DNA from: Patagioenas fasciata
Taxonomy: Eukaryota > Chordata > Aves > Columbiformes > Columbidae
DNA length: 64,000 bases
Direction: 5' to 3'
NCBI RefSeq assembly: GCF_037038585.1
Contig: NC_092541.1
Coordinates: forward strand, 6,434,945 to 6,498,944
A program made the position numbers and the translations under genes. Positions 1 through 10,954 of this stretch are shown here, in pieces. Every line of letters starts with the position of its first letter. The stretch's first letter is position 1. Under the pieces are notes generated by a model. It was not told where the DNA came from. It saw only the letters and a program-made list of their open reading frames with translations, and did not search any database.

Positions 1-19
1 GGCAGAGGGTCCCCATTAC

Positions 20-3000
20 CGGTGGCTGTTACGGTAATGGCAGACCTCAGCTCAAATGGCTTCCTTGTCAGGGGGTGGCCCAGCCATGAAGAGGAAGAGC
101 TGGGAGACGGGGGACATGAGTGGTGGGGCCCTGCACAGGGACCCCAAAAATGGGAGAGCAGGTTACTGAAACGGAGAGAGGGGCCCAAGAAAGAGGCTTC
201 CTGGAGAAAGACTACCCAAGGGAGAGGTGTCAACTTGGACAGTAACCCCCAGAGCTGCAGACCAACCTCCCCGTTCCCCCACACCCCACAGTATCCTTCT
301 TGTTCCCTTGTGACCACCACACACTTTGGGTGGCTCCTTCCACCCACACTCCTGTGTCCCCTCTCTCCTCCTTCGACATTTGTCCCCTCGCCCCTTCATG
401 ACCCTGCACCCAGACCTGGCGCGTGTGCCCACGGGGACGAGGGGTATCGTAGATTGAGCGGAGGGTTCCCAGCAGGTTGGTGTCACCCAGACTAGAGCTG
501 GTGGAGGGGATGCGCTGCATGGCCTCCATCACATTGTCCTGAGTATATTCAACACTTTGCCTGCAGAAGACACGGCATGTTTGGAGAACACATTGCTCTG
601 TGCTGGCCCTAGTGCTCTCTGAGGCCCTGCCCCATAGCGTGTCCCACAGCTATGGCCTAGGGTGTTCTGCAAGTCCTTGCCCCACCCCATAGAAGTTCTT
701 AAAGAGACCTGGCTTCATAGTTCCTACAAGACTCTGCTCAACAGACGTGTTATCCCATGATGCCACAAAGATCCCATCTCCAGAATCCAGCCCTGGCCTA
801 CAGCACCCAACCATACTCCACACCAACCAGCTGATTTTAGAGCATGCACACCTGCCCTCCAGCATCTAACCCTGCTTCACAGCACCCATCCCACCCCACA
901 GCAACCAGCCATGCCCCACAGTATCCAGCTCTGCGCACCAGCACCTAATGTAGCCCCATAGCACCCAGCCTGCCCTATGTTTGCTCACGGGTAGATGCCC
1001 TCAGAGGTTTGTCCATAGCAGTAGATGTTGAAGTAGCAGCCCAGGGGCAGGCTTTTGAGAAGGAAGAGCAGAGAGTCCTGTGGAAAGACACAGCAGACAG
1101 GTCTTGGGAAGCACTGGCCAGGGGCTGGGGGAACAGATGCCTTTTCCCGCAGTCTGGACCTCCTAAAACCTTTGGACTCTTCTGGATGACCCAAGCCTTG
1201 AACTCCCCTGGGCACCTCAGATGTTTCAGGACCATTTCAGGCCTCACCAGTCCCCCCTCACGTCTTGGTCCTTCTGTAAATGCCTGCCCTGGTCTGCTGC
1301 CCCTCAACCTGCTCCTCCGCCCCATCCTGCTCCCTGCTCTCTGGGGGTACCTGTGCATGCTCAAGAAACGTGGTGTCCAGGAGGAAGATGAACTCTCCAG
1401 ACTGGTGCTGCCGAGGCACCGCCTCAGGGATGCTGGGTGCCAGTGTCACCAACACCATGGGGTCACCAAGCAGGGAACCTGGAGGAGGTGTGGGGTCGGA
1501 TGAAGGCCAAGTAGGCATCCCCTCCTCCTCCTCCTGGTTCTGATTCTCTTTGTGCTTTCAGCTTCCACCATCCCAGAGCCCATGATAACCCGCACTGGTA
1601 CCTCAATACCCTGCTGTACTGTCTACCAGTTACAAAGCCCAGAGCCCCACTTATTACAACCCAGTGCCTCCAATACAGCTACCCAGTGAACCCTAACATA
1701 GAATCATAGACACATTTTGGTTGGAAAACACTTTTCAGATCATCAAGTCCAACCATTAACCTAGCACTGCCAAGTTCGTCTCTAAACCATGTCCCTAAGA
1801 ACTTCATCTACATGTCTTTTAAACACCTCCAGGGATGATGAATCAACTGATTCCCTGGGCAGCCTGTTCCAATGCCCAATAACCCCTTCCATGGAGAAAT
1901 TTTTCCTAATATCCAGTCTAAACCTCCACAGCACAACTTGAGGCCGTTTCCTCTGCTCCTGGCGCTTGTTCCTGGGGAGCAGAGCCCGACCCCCCTGGCT
2001 CCAAGCTCCTTTCAGGCAGTTCAGAGATCAGAAGGTCTCCCCTCAGCTCCTGTTCTCCAGCTGAACCCCTCAGGTCCCTCAGCCGCTCCCATCACACTTG
2101 TGCTCCAGCCCCTTCCCCAGCTCCGTTCCCTTCTCTCGACTTGGTCCAGCACCTCAAGGTCTTTCCTGTAGTGAGGGGCCCAAAACTGACCCCAGGATTT
2201 GAGGTTTGGCCTCCCCAGTGCCCAGTACAGGGGGACAGTCACTGCTCTGGTCCTGCTGGCCACACTAGTACTTATACAAGCGAGGATGCTGTTGGCCTTC
2301 TTGGCCACCTGGGCACACTGCTGGCTCATAATCAGCTGTTTAGTGACCCACACATCCTGCTATATCTGATACCTCACCACAGTGTCCCAAATACTCTACT
2401 CTGAAACCCCAGGACCCAAACTACCCCATCTGAATGCCTCCCATTTCCATCCCAGTGTCCAGTGATATCTTGTCCCTCAGAATCCGCAGTGTGCCCCCAT
2501 GCCTCCTGCAACACAGATGTGCCCCTCTGTTCCCTCCCCAGCTGCACTCACCTGTGGGGCCCCAGGGTCTCCCTTCTCTACCACAGCACTGAATGCAGTG
2601 GGCTCTCCAAAATGCACCACCAGCTCCAAATCATGCTGACTTGAGGGGCTGCCAGCCAGGGAGACCTGGAGAAGGAATGCCTGGTCAGACACAGGAGGAG
2701 GGGACCAAATTCAGAATTTGGCCAGAAGCACAGGCAGTGATCACAACGCACTCCCTTTTCCTTAGTGATGCTGCCCCTCCACAGCTGCCCCAGGGTCCTG
2801 GCACTCTGGAGGGCACACCTGAGCAGTGCTGCGGTCCTGGGCAGTGTAGACCGAAGGGGAGAGGTTGAAGTTGGCACGGACATGGGCCACTCCACCGGGT
2901 GACTGCAGGCTGGCAGTGAGCAGCAGGCTGTAGGGCAGCTTGCCAGTATTACAATTCCAGGCTGCAAGGAGAAACATGGCACTGGGGAGGGCAAAGGTTC

Positions 3001-3890
3001 TCCCTGCAGGAGTGGCGGCGGGGGGGATTTGGCATCCATATATAGGGCATAGGGAGAGAATTGGGGGTTGTGAATAACGTGCATGGAAGGCCCCATCACT
3101 CTCTTTATGGGAAATGTGTGGGAGGTGTGGATCCCCTCATGGGGCACAGGGAAGTATACGTGGATCTGTCCAGGGGCTGCATGGTGGAAAAATGTGGGTC
3201 CCCCTGTGAGTCCCAAGGGAATTTTCATTGAGTCTGTTCATAAAGTACATGGGGAGTCTATGGCCCTTCCATAGGATGTGTGACTGGAGGGCAGGGTCCT
3301 TGTGGGGTCACTCACCATAGAGTGTTGTGTAGGGATGCAGTGTAGGTGGCAGCACAAAACGGGCTGCTCCATCTGGTTCCTGCAACAGCTCTTGGACATA
3401 GCGCAAGGTCACGACCGCCTCCCTGCCAGGGGACAGAGTGCCCAGGAAGCAGGCAAACACCTCACCCGGATATTCAGACTGATCCTGAAGGTATTCCATG
3501 TTCTCCCAGCCTCCTGTAGCCTCGTGCAGTTGCTGGGCCTGGGTGGGAAGGGGGAGGCACAGAAAGCTGATCACCAGGCAGACCGTGGGCTTCTCATCCT
3601 GTGCCCCTGTGTGTGGTGGTTCACCCATTCATCCCCCGGTGCTGGTACCTTGTCCCGTAGCACGGCCTGGATCTTGGCATCCTTACTACGGGTCTGGAAG
3701 GAGCAGATGGCCATCTGGGGGCCCAGGGGGAAGACGAAGAGCACTTCTGTGGAAATCAGACTCTTGTTCTGGTAGATGAGTTCTGAGGCCATGTCAGCCA
3801 CATAATCCTGGGTAGTAACATCCACCACAGCACTACACAGAGGCACTGTGTGCAGAGGTATGCGGAGCAACTTCCCCAGCAAAAAGGATC
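20..3890 (-). CDS. VWA5A: VWA5A-like gene, copy 1 (partial, possibly a pseudogene)
   Basis: Minus-strand multi-exon gene continuing past the left edge. Exons with GT/AG borders: 3649-3890 and 3316-3538 (VIT domain), 2819-2961, 2552-2665, 1351-1478 (start of the vWA domain), 989-1077, 416-560 and 20-99. Order and phases match VWA5A-type proteins (VIT, then von Willebrand A), cytosolic proteins of poorly defined role. Recognisable pieces are the VIT motif around [15 protein letters not shown], the vWA strand GEFIFLLD and the helix [17 protein letters not shown]. The MIDAS motif DxSxS is replaced by DTTFL. Exon 20-99 reads open except for an in-frame TGA at 52-54 (complement), which suggests a pseudogene unless my exon is wrong. 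A CR1 copy sits in the intron between 2552 and 1478. The first coding exon (start codon, split glycine) was not found; a CpG island lies upstream at 5460-5960. Family assignment is firm, functionality is not. Confidence 0.72.
1694..2360 (-). mobile_element. CR1 LINE fragment (minus strand), intronic
   Basis: The 3' portion of a CR1 retrotransposon in reverse orientation, inside an intron of VWA5A-like copy 1. It begins on the plus strand with the complement of the CR1 terminus (gaatcatag...ttggttggaaaa) and includes the end of the reverse-transcriptase ORF read on the minus strand (pattern [13 protein letters not shown]...SVASRTR, about 2021-2353). It is 5'-truncated, as is usual for CR1. It resembles the copy at 49685-50207, suggesting the same subfamily. 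Confidence 0.85.
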
Positions 3891-4019
3891 CTGTTGCTGT
3901 TGAGAGAGATGCAACCTGTCCATCAGCATCCATGAAAAACACAAGGAGGTGGGTGGGGCTGCTTCAAGTATGTGCCTGTTCCCACCCTGGAAACCAAGCC
4001 TGGGCGACCAACACTACTG

Positions 4020-5450
4020 AGGATCTAGTGTAGACCTGCCATAGAGCAATGTCTGTCTCCCCCACCCCCTCAAGCTTCCCTTTCCCACATACCTCTGTTC
4101 CCCACCCTTTTCCTGCAGAGCTCTTGATATTTCCTACCCTCGTTTCACGCTGAGATCATCCTGTCCAGGTATTTCCCCCTCTGGCTGCCTATCCTTCTCC
4201 TTTCTTTGTCCTTGTTTGAGAGCATCCCCATCCCCCAAATGTCCCTCAGCAGGCTGAACCCCAGCTCACTGTCATGGGTGTAGGATTTTCCTAGAAGTCC
4301 AAAGCTCTGACACAACATTGCTGGAGGCCTGCAGACAAGAAAGATCCACAAAAACCACCAGGCAGACCCTATTTGGGAAGATTCTGTGTTGTTTTCCCAG
4401 ACCTACACACATAGCTGGAAGCCCCAACCCACCATGTACAGCGAGAGCAAAACCAGGGATTCAGAAATCCCTTTTGATGAGCACTGGAACATCACCGGGT
4501 GTATCTGTGCTTTGAGGAGGTCTGCACCCCACCCCCACCATGGGAGGATTTTGAAGACAACTGAGGGATAGCAAGGGAAGATGGAGGGAAGATGGCATGA
4601 AAGCAAGAGCGGATGGATGGATGGATGGATGGATGGATGGATGAGACCATAGTGGGATGAACAATACATGGCTATTCATCCATGGCTGGCTGGATAGATT
4701 GACAAACAAGGTCCATTTTGGGACAGATGAATGCATAGGTGGACAAACAGAGAGACATCAGAATTTTGTTGAAATGGATGGATGGACAGGTGAAGCAGGT
4801 ACCTATCACAAATAGTATTGTGTGAATGTAGCTGCACAAGAGATAGCACAAGTGAGGGTATGTTCATGGAGCAGCCTGTGAGAGCAGGTTGAAAGTCCAA
4901 ATAATGAGGGGAAACATGATGGAGAGAGAAAGGAGGCCAAGGTCAGATATTCCATGATTGCAGAGCAAATCCCAGAAAGGCACTGCAGGGAGGGCACAGT
5001 TCAAGTGGCGGTCTTGTGACCAGGTGCCAGGAGGCGAAAGGGACCACCCTCAACCGCAAACCCACACACAGAGATCTCTCTGGTTCAGATATATTTGCCT
5101 CAGTTTCGCCAGTTCCCACTCCGGGGTGACAGGGTAGGGAGCACCAGAAAAATCCTCAGCATCATGCTGACGGGGTGGACAGACAGAGCAAGTAGGGTGC
5201 AAGTCCTCCAGAGAGTAGGGGTGAATAGGGGCAAGTCCTTCCCAGTGAACAGGGACAACGAGGAGAGAATAAGGACGCAATAACACAGTGAAGCACAAAC
5301 AACTGGACACTCACCAGAATCAAGGCCGGAGTCAGCAGGGACGGACTTACAGTCAGATGGATGGAGAGATGGAAGAGGAAGGGAGAGAAAAAGGGGCAGC
5401 CGGATGAGACACGGGGACAGGGGAGGGAAAGACAGAGCAAGAGGTGTGGA
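4020..5450. other. Upstream/intronic sequence of VWA5A-like copy 1
   Basis: No exon could be supported here. The stretch holds a short GGAT microsatellite (4611-4642), and GC content rises toward the CpG island that starts near 5460. The missing first exon of the gene at 20-3890 most likely lies in or beyond this interval. Confidence 0.4.
4611..4642 (+). repeat. (GGAT)n microsatellite
   Basis: About eight perfect GGAT units. Related looser GGAT/ATGG units continue nearby (4655-4785). Short coding-looking readings on the opposite strand (repeated HPSI) are products of this repeat and not genes. Confidence 0.9.
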
Positions 5451-5459
5451 GAGAGGCAG

Positions 5460-5960
5460 GGGGCAGGGCTGAGGGGCGGAGACACGTTCACCCCCATCCC
5501 TTCCCCCCCGGGGTCGCTGCAAACCCCTCCCGAACACCCGAGCTGTGGCTGTGCGGGCAGCGGGGTCCTGGATGCCGGGCAGCCTGCGAGGCTGAGGGGT
5601 GGGATGAGAGAGGGGATCGGACCGGGGTCCATGGACACCCTTCCCCGCCTCGGAAGCGAAGTGGGGAGTGGGCGGGAGCGCCTGCGACCTGCGCTGCGGG
5701 ACACGGCCGCACAGGAGCTGCTACGGCAGCGGGGGCGTCTGCGCAGCCGCCCTGGGCGGGGAGCGCAGCCCGACGGCCTTGGTCCCGGGGACGCAGCGCG
5801 GAGGGCGCTGGAGTTCCGCCGCGGCACCGCGGATCCCTCCGTGGGACTGCTCATCCCTCCGTGGGGCTGCTCATCCCTCCGTGGGGCTGCTCCTGCCCAG
5901 GGGCAGTCTTCCGAATCTCCCCACACCGCCTCCGTCTGCGCGCCTGGTGCAACGGGCAGC
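5460..5960. promoter_or_regulatory. CpG island, probable promoter of VWA5A-like copy 1
   Basis: Strongly GC-rich, CpG-dense block in otherwise moderate-GC sequence. It lies 1.6-2 kb upstream of the first recognised VIT exon of the minus-strand gene ending at 3890. A similar island (41940-42290) sits upstream of the second copy, supporting a promoter role for both. Long open readings across it in several frames are expected from high GC and were not taken as genes. Direction of transcription is inferred from the neighbouring gene only. Confidence 0.55.
5829..5893 (+). repeat. 21-bp tandem repeat (3 copies) at CpG island edge
   Basis: Three near-perfect copies of a 21-base unit containing ATCCCTCCGTGGGGCTGCTC, the first with one change (GGGACTG for GGGGCTG). 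It sits at the edge of the CpG island. Its function is unknown. Confidence 0.8.
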
Positions 5961-6444
5961 AGCTGACAAGGGCCCCCTGTGAGCAGGGCTGTGTGTCCTG
6001 TGTGCTGAAGAGGTGGCACCTGTCCCTCCAGGAACCTGCCCCCTTGCCAGCCCTGCAGCACTGGCTGCAGGTGTGGAGCCTGGGCTCAGGTCCATACACT
6101 GATTAGTGCCAGGCTGGCCGCTAACTGGGTGGTGCATTGCAAAAACCAACATAGTGGACAGCTGAGGAATGGGAAGAGTTGGCAGACTTACACATTTTTG
6201 ACCTGGGTGTTTCTGCTCATCAGCTGGACTGAGATGCTTCGTCTCCACCTTCCTTGCATGAGCCAGCATCATCCTCATGGCTTCCCAGCCACCAGCCCCT
6301 GGCTGAATCAACCCACCTCGGTGGTGGTCTTTAGACACCAACCTGTCACTTGGCCACCAAACCTGGGCAGCTTCCTCCAATCTACCTCTCAGGATTGGTG
6401 TGATTCTCAAAGAACACCACTCCAAGGGCTCTGCTGACAGTGTG

Positions 6445-6690
6445 ACAGCCTCCATCAGCACAAACAGCCTGATTACAAGGAAATATTTTCCCCTGTAGAG
6501 TCTAAAGCATTGGAATGGGTTTCCCAGAGAGGCTGTGCAAACCTCCATCCTTTGAGAGTTTAAAGTTCTGACTGAATGAGGTCCTGAGTGACCAGATCTC
6601 GTAGCTGACCCCACTTTGAGTAGGCAGCTGGACTAGAAATCCTGGAGATCCTTTCCAACACACGTTATCCTGTGGTGCTGTGGAAGTTTT
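6445..6690 (+). mobile_element. Old CR1-like 3' fragment
   Basis: Diverged 3' end of a CR1-type LINE on the plus strand. It shows the typical order: a segment like 'tggaatgggtttcccagaga', then 'ggactagaaatcctggagatcctttccaacac', ending in degenerate 'ttatcctgtggtgctgtg'. Too diverged for subfamily assignment by eye. Confidence 0.5.
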
Positions 6691-6992
6691 ATCTTAAGAT
6701 AGCCTTAGCTAGTTTGCGAATGACTGGTTGGACAAAAGCATGATATTTAAAGTGACAGATTTTAGTTTTACTTTCAGTGGTGGTAACTGGGAGGACTGCT
6801 ATTGATTTCTGAATATAAACATAACCATTTTTAACTGTTGCAAATTCATACTGGTGGGAGAAATTCCTATAAATTATTTTGAAAGAGAAAATGCCATCAG
6901 ACTCCTGTTATTATGCAGAAAATCTCCATTAAGTCATAGTCATAACAAAAAGCTGAACACTTTTGTTTTGGGGAAATAGCTTCTAAACAATC

Positions 6993-7184
6993 GATTTCTT
7001 TGTTTCCCATGCTGTAAATGACTGGATTCATCAGTGGAGGTAGCAGTGAATAGAGAACATTCACAGTGAGCTCCAGAACTGATGGGGCAAGGGCAACGTA
7101 GGTTTGACAGACAGTGATCCCGGTGGAAATGAACAAGAAGATCCCATGGAGATGAGGAGGGCATGTGACATAGGCCTTGTGTGA
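6993..7184 (-). pseudogene. Olfactory receptor remnant (TM6-TM7), OR14-like
   Basis: About 64 codons on the minus strand match the third extracellular loop to TM7 part of a class II olfactory receptor. A KAYVTCPPHL stretch corresponds to the usual KAFSTC-PHL, and the TM7 motif PPLMNPVIYSM is followed by NKEI. The spacing and wording are closest to avian OR14-type receptors such as the intact one at 54576-55514. Everything N-terminal of this segment is missing and is replaced at about 7190 by a CR1 fragment in the same orientation, so this is a truncated relic. The upstream part of the open frame is CR1-derived, not receptor. Confidence 0.75.
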
Positions 7185-7194
7185 CCCATGCTGA

Positions 7195-7545
7195 GGGAAT
7201 GTTACGCTGAGCAACAGGTTCCTGACGTTCAGAGGGAACTTCTTGTGTTTCAGTTCGTGCCCATTGCCCCTTGTCCTGTCACAGGACACCACTGACAACA
7301 GTTTCACTCTGTCTTTTTCATTCTCTCCCAGCAGATGTTTATATACATTGATAAGATCCCCCTCAAGCCTTCTCTTCTCAAGGCTAAATGATCCCAGCTC
7401 TCTCAGCCTTTTCTCACAGACAACGAGGGCTGCTCTGGTTCTTCATCATCTCCTTGGCCTTTCATTGGGTTCACTCTGTCTCATTTGTACCAGGGAACCC
7501 AGAACTGGATGCAGCACTCCAGCTGTGGCCTGACCAGTGCTGATG
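7195..7545 (-). mobile_element. CR1 LINE fragment (minus strand)
   Basis: Typical complement of CR1 3' sequence, including 'gaacttcttgtgtttcagttcgtgcccattgcc' and 'cccagaactggatgcagcactccag'. Both ends are truncated. It abuts the olfactory receptor remnant at 6993-7184 and probably helped destroy it. Confidence 0.85.
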
Positions 7546-7559
7546 TCTGCACTGTAACC

Positions 7560-8115
7560 TCTGTCTACAAAGACAAAAGCATCAGCTCCAGCAAGCAATC
7601 TCTGACTAGCCCTTGGGTATCGGGTGGCATGTTTCTACAGTCTCTGACCAATTCTGCGGTAGTTTGGCCAGTTAATTGACATTTGCTGAAACACAGAGTG
7701 TGATGGATGTTTGAAATAGCTGAACTTTGGTCCAGGCAGGTGCTCAGCAAACAGGCGTAATCAAAATTAATCCTGTTGTGTGAGGCTATGGTGAGAACGC
7801 AGCACCAAACCCCCAAGAATGGTTTGTCTGGCGACTCAGCTGTTAAGCAGCTGAAACTGCATTAAAATAGCAGAAAATCTGACTACAATTCATTCACTAT
7901 ATACTATAAATATCTACAGCCGTCAGGGTCTGCTGGGCTCTCCTTCCACAGCAGCTGACTGTGCAACAGTCATCCCCTTGAGTAGGAATGTGTCTTGAGG
8001 TTACGCATTGAGATTGAGAGATCCTTGACCTGGCACCAGACATCGATTAGTAAGTGTCATTTTTTGAATGCATGTAACGTTCAAGACAAGTATAGTAAGT
8101 TTATGTGATAAGCTT
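7560..8115. other. No gene seen
   Basis: Non-repetitive AT-moderate sequence between a CR1 fragment and an LTR. I see no splice-bounded exon, RNA gene or recognisable repeat. Confidence 0.4.
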
Positions 8116-8116
8116 G

Positions 8117-8754
8117 TGTTGTAGGTTTTGATTGCGGGTGACAATCAAACCCTGGCAGATGTATTGTTAACCTGCTCTCCCCCACTCTTCCCCCTTCAGC
8201 CCCTCCCTCTCCCCCTTCCCACTCAGGACAGGCGATCGGGAGGGAAAGAAGGACAGAGAGAAGAGAGTTGGAACAATTAAAAATGTTTTACTAATGCTAC
8301 TGATAAGAATAGAGAAAATAATACAAAATATACAAAACCAATCTTGAAAATCCCAGCAACTGCAGAGCCGGCACCCGAAGTCCTGGACTGGACTCTGCAG
8401 CCAACCGGAGCTGGATTCAGTCTGTCACTGGCCTCAGTTTGCAGGGACAACTCGCAAGGTCCTCTCCTAATGTCGGCCATAAGGAAAAGGGACGAGATCC
8501 TCGTGATCTCCCACTTTTATATGAAGTATTCACGTGAATGGGATGTTATACACAGTTGGTCAGTTTCTTGGTCACCAGTTTCTCGTTGCCCCTCTCGCGA
8601 GTTGTCCATCCATGCTTATCAATAACCTCACATTCCATTGCTGTGTTTGCCAAACCATGTGTCTGGTTCTCCAGGAAAATGCAGCTGACATGAAGGCTTT
8701 GGCTGACAGGCAAATTCACTAAAAGAGAAACTTGTTTTTAACAAAACCAAGACA
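8117..8754 (-). mobile_element. Solo LTR, same family as 60877-61533
   Basis: On the minus strand it begins TGTCTTGGTTTTG and contains a TATA-like box (minus strand CATATAAAAGTGGGAG near 8510-8525), an AGTAAAACATTTT poly(A)-like site near 8281-8293, and a pyrimidine-rich 3' part. The same elements occur in the same order in the plus-strand LTR at 60877-61533. No internal retroviral genes flank it, so it is a solo LTR. Boundaries are approximate, especially at the low-coordinate end. Confidence 0.7.
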
Positions 8755-8765
8755 GCTTGTTATCT

Positions 8766-9000
8766 GAGCTGGTTTTGGCTGGCCTAGACTTAATTTTCTT
8801 CACAGAAGCTAGTGTGAGGCTGTGTTTTGGATTTGTGCTGAAACTAGTGTTGATAACACAGCGGTGTCTTGTTGCTGAGCCGTGCTTACAGAGCGGCAAG
8901 GCCTTTTGTGCTTCTCACACTGCCATGCAGTGAGTGTGCTGGGGGAGCACAAGGAGTTGGGAGGGGGACACAGCTGGGATGGCTGACCCCAACTGACTGT
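8766..9000 (+). mobile_element. 5' part of an ERVL-type LTR
   Basis: The plus strand matches the start of the common avian ERVL LTR: CTGGTTTTGGCTGG, then TTAATTTTCTTCACAGAAGCTAG, TTTGGATTTGTGCTGAAAC, GTGTTGATAACACAG, and finally GCTGACCCCAACTGAC. The 3' part is not recognisable beyond about 9000. It directly follows the LTR at 8117-8754, suggesting nested or adjacent insertions. Confidence 0.6.
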
Positions 9001-9589
9001 TAAGGAAGTTTCTTTTCCCTAGGTTTCCTGAAGCAGAGATTCAAGCATCAATTCCAGAAATTCTTCTTAAATAACAGATTATTATTTAAGGTACAGTGCT
9101 GAAACAAGCTCCAGCTGGGTACCTCCAGAAAAGGAACCTTGAGCAAAGAAATCCTTATGCAATTATACCCTTGTGATCTAAGCTACCCGCCTCTCATGAG
9201 TCAGTTTGGGCCAATTGTCAATTTAGAGTCTGGAATCTCCCTGTTCTTCATTGGATCACTACATTTTTGTCAGATGGGCCATTTCTTATCTCTGCAAGTA
9301 GTTGTTTGTCTTTTACTGATCAGACCAGATGTCTTTCAAAGTCCTGTCCTTCAGTTGCTATTTTGCACCAGCAGCTGGAGAGAAAAACAAGTCCTTGACA
9401 ATAACTGAAACATTGTTCTGTTTTTCGTCTTGTTTTAGATGCACCATTCCATTTCTTTACTTATCTCTAGGGATTCATCTGCTGATGACTAAAAGCTCCT
9501 TTATCTTCTTGCTTGAACAAACTCTGGGGTCCCTTTTTGCTTAATGAGGCAAAAAGTTCACAAGTCACCTATGCTTGATGGAAATATAG

Positions 9590-10180
9590 CCGAAGAATGG
9601 CGAGGAGGTTGGTTAAATGTAAATACGCTCAAGTGACTTGGAGCTGTCTGTAGAAAAAGCACATACATCACACTAATTGTTTTACTGACCTTGTGTGCTT
9701 GATGAGCAGAACCTCTGTGTTAGATAACATAGGCCTGTGAGAAACTTCAGGCATCTTATCAGTACAAGATTCCTGCTTTGTTGTGAGAAACTCCAGGCAC
9801 CTGATCAGTACGAGATTCCTGCTTTGTTGTGAGAAAGAGTGGGAGGCTGCACCTGCCTGAAGCCGTGAAACACAGGTGAGCTCAGCAGACCTGATGATCT
9901 TCCAGCAGGGCTGAACTGACCAGCAGCTGCGTCCCCGCTGGTGTCACCTCTGCCTGGGAGCTCAGGTGCGACTTCAGAGACCCCCCAGTAGAGAGGGAAC
10001 TAAGATCAAACTTGCTCTTTGCAATGCATCCGTGGCCTCTGGCTCTTCTTGCGACGTGCCTGCGCTTGTGCTCACATATGCTAAGGCATTATGCTAAGCA
10101 AGTTCTATATACGCAGTTTCTGAACAAGTTCTATAAGAAGCAGCATGCCAAATCATTCCATAAGCTAAGGAATTTCTCTC
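9590..10180 (+). mobile_element. LTR-like sequence with internal 46-bp duplication (low confidence)
   Basis: Sequence with LTR-like composition but no proven ends. It contains two tandem copies of a 46-base unit, GTGAGAAACT...CCTGCTTTGTT, at about 9739-9830, the sort of internal duplication common in LTR U3 regions. I found no open frame that looks like a protein. The assignment is a guess from style, not from a family match. Confidence 0.3.
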
Positions 10181-10954
10181 TAACATGACCGAAAGGGTAT
10201 TCTATACTGTATGACATGGTCAGCATATAAAGCTGGGTAAAGAAGAAGGGGGAACATTTGGAATTATGGCATTTTGTCTTCTCAAGTAACAGTTATGCAT
10301 AATGGAGCTCTTGTTGCAGGGGAGTAATTTAGTGTTCTGCTTGCTGCAGAATAATGTTTAGATTTCTTAAAGAGAAGCGCAGCGTTAAAGAGTTCTGTGG
10401 TGGGTTTGCTCTATTATTTACTGCATGGGGGAGATGTGCCAAGCCAAATGCTGCTGACTGTCTCTCCAGGTGCCTGTACCTGCTCACCAAACAAATGTTC
10501 AGGTGTCTTCTTTCCCTGAGGACTGTTCTCTCTTTTAAAGCTCCAGAGGCAAACTCTCAGGCGAGGCCGCATCCGTCACAGTGCAAATCTTCAGGATTCT
10601 TCTTTCCCTGATAACCGTTTGCTCCAGAGCCCGTACTTAGAACTGTGCTCTGAAGGCAAACTTTCAGGGGAGACCTGCATGCAAAGTAAACTTCCAGAAA
10701 ACAAAATTTTCAGGAAAAATATTTAATGGAGTAAAATAGCAAAAAGGCTGGCTCAAGCCGGGTACCTGCACAGAGGTCTTCATTATTATCCCTGCAGGCC
10801 CAGTCAGTGCAGTCACAGTAATTATGTTCTCATCCATTCGGCCTTTCTGAGCAGCCTTTGGCCCCATGAAGCCACTAAAACTCACTGAGACTTCATCTCG
10901 AGCATGACCTGGACATTTTCCTGCAGAAGGGATCCTGGAAACCATCTATTTTTC

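Noticed and set aside
5162-6061. 299-codon open frame across the CpG island, and several others on both strands
   Set aside because: High GC suppresses stop codons; overlapping frames on both strands are all open and none shows a domain.
9739-9830. Two 46-bp tandem units considered as the start of a CRISPR-like array
   Set aside because: Only two directly adjacent copies without spacers, in a vertebrate genome; more like an LTR-internal duplication.
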